Assembly (NCBI RefSeq): GCF_032118995.1
Contig: NC_092653.1
Coordinates: forward strand, 24,695,202-24,759,201
Length of the DNA: 64,000 nucleotides
Direction of reading: 5' to 3'
Source of the DNA: Asterias amurensis
Taxonomy: Eukaryota; Echinodermata; Asteroidea; Forcipulatida; Asteriidae
The position numbers were made by a program, and so were the translations under genes. Shown here one piece after another: positions 35,514-64,000 of this stretch (positions are counted from its first letter, which is position 1; each line of letters starts with the position of its first letter). The notes beneath the pieces are model-generated. The model did not search any database. It saw only the letters and a list, made by a program, of their open reading frames with translations, and was not told the origin of the DNA.

Positions 35514-35914
35514 GTTTAAAGACACTGGACACTATTGATAATTGTCAAAGAACAGTCTTCTCACTTGGGGTATCTCAACATATGCATAAAATAACAAATC
35601 TGTGAAAATTTGAGCTCAATTAGTCGTCGAAGTTCAAGATAATAATGAAAGAAAAAACACCCTTATCACACGAAGTTGTGTGCTTTCAGATGCTTGATTT
35701 CAAGACCTCAAAATCTAACTCTGAAGGCCTTGAAATCAAATACAAATATTTTAGTGAGAAATAACTTCTTTCTCAAAAACTACGTTACTTCAGAATGAGC
35801 CGTTTCTCACAATGTTTTATACTATCAACAGCTCTCCGTTACTCATTACCAAGTATGGTTTTATGCTTGAACTTATTATTTTGAGAAATTACCAATAGTA
35901 TCCAGTTCCTTTAA
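35514..35914. mobile_element. TTAA-flanked foldback element, family 1
   Basis: Ends TTTAAAGACACTGGACACTA and AATAGTATCCAGTTCCTTTAA. Internal palindrome TTTCAAGACCTCAAAATC / GGCCTTGAAATC. Confidence 0.85.
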
Positions 35915-36004
35915 ACCATATCTCGCAATCTCTGCGTATTTTTAACTGCATTTCTACTTCATTATGCAAGTTCCCCTAATAAGGTGTTCCCACCGTGTAC
36001 TCAC

Positions 36005-36045
36005 CAGACCCTCTTCAGCTGTCTGACATTTTAAAAGCCGTCACT
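36005..36045 (-). other. Splice-bounded segment, possible alternative or untranslated exon
   Basis: On the minus strand a pyrimidine tract ending CTCCTCTGTAG precedes 36045 and a consensus donor GTGAGTA follows 36005, framing 41 bases. All three frames contain a stop. After exon 6 it would add one Glu and then TGA. It may be a 3' UTR exon, a poison exon or chance. Confidence 0.3.
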
Positions 36046-36336
36046 CTACAGAGGAGATGGCTCAGAAGCAAACCCCCCTCGAGGAAATGTAGCATTTCCT
36101 GTCAATGTACCCTCTACCATGGCGTTACCTTAGGAACCTGTCGCCAATAGAAAAGGGGGGTTATAATTGGTTCAGAAGTATACTTAATGACACAGAGATT
36201 CTCGATTCAAAGATAGAGTGCAGTATTACAATTATAATTTAGTTACATTCTCGAATCTAGCCGATTAACAAATTCAAGTAATGAACAACACATGAAATTG
36301 ACTGGGTACATTTTGGTGTTTGAACAAAGAAAAGTT

Positions 36337-36403
36337 GACCCGAGCTGGAATTGAACCTGCGACATCCAGATTAACGTACTAGCTCTAACAACTGAGCTAT
36401 CCC
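36337..36403 (-). pseudogene. tRNA-like sequence (possible tRNA-Asn ancestry)
   Basis: The minus strand reads GGGATAGCTCAGTTGTTAGAGC, with box B GGTTCAATTCC and acceptor pairing GGGATAG against the 3' GGGTC only partial. The loop around CGTTAATC resembles a GTT anticodon. About 190 bp downstream of the candidate terminal exon of the phosphatase. Confidence 0.5.
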
Positions 36404-36589
36404 TATTAGATGATAAGTTCAATTGACAACGATTATAAAATTAAATTTCCAGAGAAATACAGTCAAAGTTGAGAAAATAGCATTTGAAGATATTCACAAT
36501 CGTTAAGATTTAGGTGGACAAGGGCCAGACACAAGAAAATATTTGTGCAAAGTACAAAAACAGGCTCAATGTTTTAACGTTATACCTTT

Positions 36590-62507
<25,918 letters not shown>

Positions 62508-62760
62508 GTCTCACCCTTTACAAGTTGTAGTGAAAAATGAAGAACATCGGTCGATGATTTCGCTTAAATAGTGACTCATTTCAACAGGATATTGGCTATT
62601 TTCCCCACATGGATCTACGCGCAACAGAATGATCGTGATCTAAGTGCGCATGCTCGCCTCTTGGGGGCGCTCGTGTTTTGTTATGTAAAAATAGGGGCGT
62701 GGCTTAAAGTGAGGTAGAGAGTGTCGCACGATCTTCAAGGAATTTACAGAACCGGAACTT
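62508..62760 (-). promoter_or_regulatory. 5' UTR and promoter region of the phosphatase gene (inferred)
   Basis: Sequence immediately upstream of the start codon on the minus strand. A transcription start must lie at or above this interval unless a non-coding first exon exists further right. No TATA box or other core element was recognised with confidence. Confidence 0.3.
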
Positions 62761-62941
62761 TTCATGTTTCTTTACGTCATAACCACGTATGTATGTTTTT
62801 CTTGTATATTCTGTAACGACTCCGTATGGATCCATTGTGTGGGAGAAACAAACATTTTCTGGAACAAAGCGCTCACTTCAAAGTGAGGCAAGTGGACCGA
62901 AAACACTTGTTCTCCCCAGTAGGCCTCCTTCTGGCTTTGGA

Positions 62942-62963
62942 AGGGGGGGGGGGGGGGGGGGGG
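62942..62963. repeat. Poly(G) run of about 22 bases followed by a C-rich tract
   Basis: G22 then CTGGGTCCCCACCCCCGCCC. Could form G-quadruplexes. Run length is likely unreliable in sequencing. Confidence 0.85.
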
Positions 62964-63034
62964 CTGGGTCCCCACCCCCGCCCCCGCCCACCAACCACAG
63001 GACGCAAATTGTTGATAAATATTCATATGAGACT

Positions 63035-63240
63035 TTTCTTCGGGTTCCTCGGCATATCCGGGACTTATTTTTTACACAAACAAAATTCAGTTGTGGCGTT
63101 TTGAATCAAGTTTAATGTGTCCCCATTCAGCTCGGCTTTTCTTCGGGTTCCTCGGCATATCCGGGTCTTTTATTTTTTACACAAACAAAATTCAGTTGTG
63201 GCGTTGTGAATCAAGTTTAATGTGTTCCCATTCAGCTCGA
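63035..63240. repeat. 103-bp tandem duplication
   Basis: CGGGTTCCTCGGCATATCCG begins at 63041 and 63144. The copies differ by a few substitutions and small indels. Confidence 0.9.
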
Positions 63241-64000
63241 ATTCTCTTTGTTATTTAAAAAAAAAAACGCTTTCAAAACAAATCACATCATTCGTTCGAA
63301 GAATGCCTTTCATTCTGTGGAGAATCCGGTGTATCCTGTTTGCTAAAGAAAGGAAAGGGAATCCCCCTTTTGGCAACAAAGAATGAGATCAAACAATGCA
63401 CACAATGAAAGTTTAAGTAGCCCACCAAGCCTTTGAACGAACTTGAAATCGAATAGGTACCTGGCAGTACATGGGGAAAAACAGATCTTTCTTCTGCATG
63501 CTATGACATTTGAGACAGAATTTAACGACTAGTAAGGAATTCTCACAGTATGTTAGGAGAAAAAAACTTTGATTTCAGTTATTAAACACATGATAATAGG
63601 GCAAAACAGGGTTAACTTTTAGGGGGGGCACAAGGGGGGGGGGTGGCACTAATTTTTCTAGGGGGCACTTCAGAGAGAACAAAGATAAAAGTGAAGCATG
63701 CGAGCGCTTAGTGCGAAGCCTTAACGGGGTGGGGTCATGGGCCTGCTTAAGGGCCCCTAAATGTTGTGCATTCTATGCTGTGGGTGGTGCAATCTGAGGC
63801 CAGTTTGCCCCCCCCCCACCAAACCCCGCCCACAGATTATTCAAACTTCATAACTCGTAGTCTTAGGCTACGCTACTGACAAAGGTTAATCTATGAGAGG
63901 GCGCTATTTCAGGCAATAATGTATAAACAAATTATCGGGAAGACTAAAATTAAAAGCCATGATCACAGGGGGGGGGGAGGGGATGGACACTGGAGATATG
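63241..64000. other. No gene seen; several poly(G)/poly(C) runs
   Basis: G or C runs at about 63622, 63636, 63790 and 63969. The text GGGGGGCACAAGGGGG and GCACTTCAGAGAG suggests a decayed copy of the GGGCAC repeat family. No exon candidate. Confidence 0.45.

Overview
The window looks like intron- and repeat-rich animal DNA, most likely from a sea star (asteroid echinoderm) or a close relative. That assignment is inference. It rests on GT-AG introns, very low gene density, abundant TTAA-flanked foldback elements, tRNA-derived SINEs and CR1/L2-like LINE tails. There are no operons, ribosomal RNAs or prokaryotic features.

One gene is firm. A phospholipid phosphatase (lipid phosphate phosphatase, PAP2 superfamily) lies on the minus strand with its start codon at 62507. 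Its exons are 62444-62507, 61422-61582, 57324-57658, 56500-56557, 52445-52621 and 51135-51162, with a best terminal exon at 36590-36651. Reading phases agree at every junction and give 294 residues with all three PAP2 catalytic motifs. Two more splice-bounded segments (36005-36045 and 32203-32272) may be alternative last exons. A second, unrecognised gene is suggested on the plus strand by three phase-compatible exon candidates (203-393, 9387-9442, 14864-14978). It would begin left of the window.

Layout: 0-18 kb holds the putative plus-strand exons among foldback transposons, a 48-bp minisatellite, a (TTTG)n tract, a LINE 3' end, an 80-bp x6 tandem repeat and a 1.3-kb long-TIR element. At 18.5-23.7 kb sits the most unusual structure, nine copies of a conserved 53-bp core in strongly diverged spacers. 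A 3.6-kb 33-bp minisatellite lies between copies 8 and 9. From 24 to 30 kb there are degenerate 200-225 bp tandem arrays, tRNA-like sequences and telomere-like C-rich DNA. From 30 to 51 kb lies the region of the phosphatase's 3' end and last intron, packed with TTAA-flanked elements, a cluster of AP-1-like sites, a degenerate TTTGTGCAGT-rich array and segmental duplications. From 51 to 62.5 kb are the phosphatase body exons. The last 1.5 kb upstream is poly(G)-rich and shows no gene.

Most long open frames here come from tandem repeats whose period is a multiple of three, or from simple repeats, and are not called as genes.
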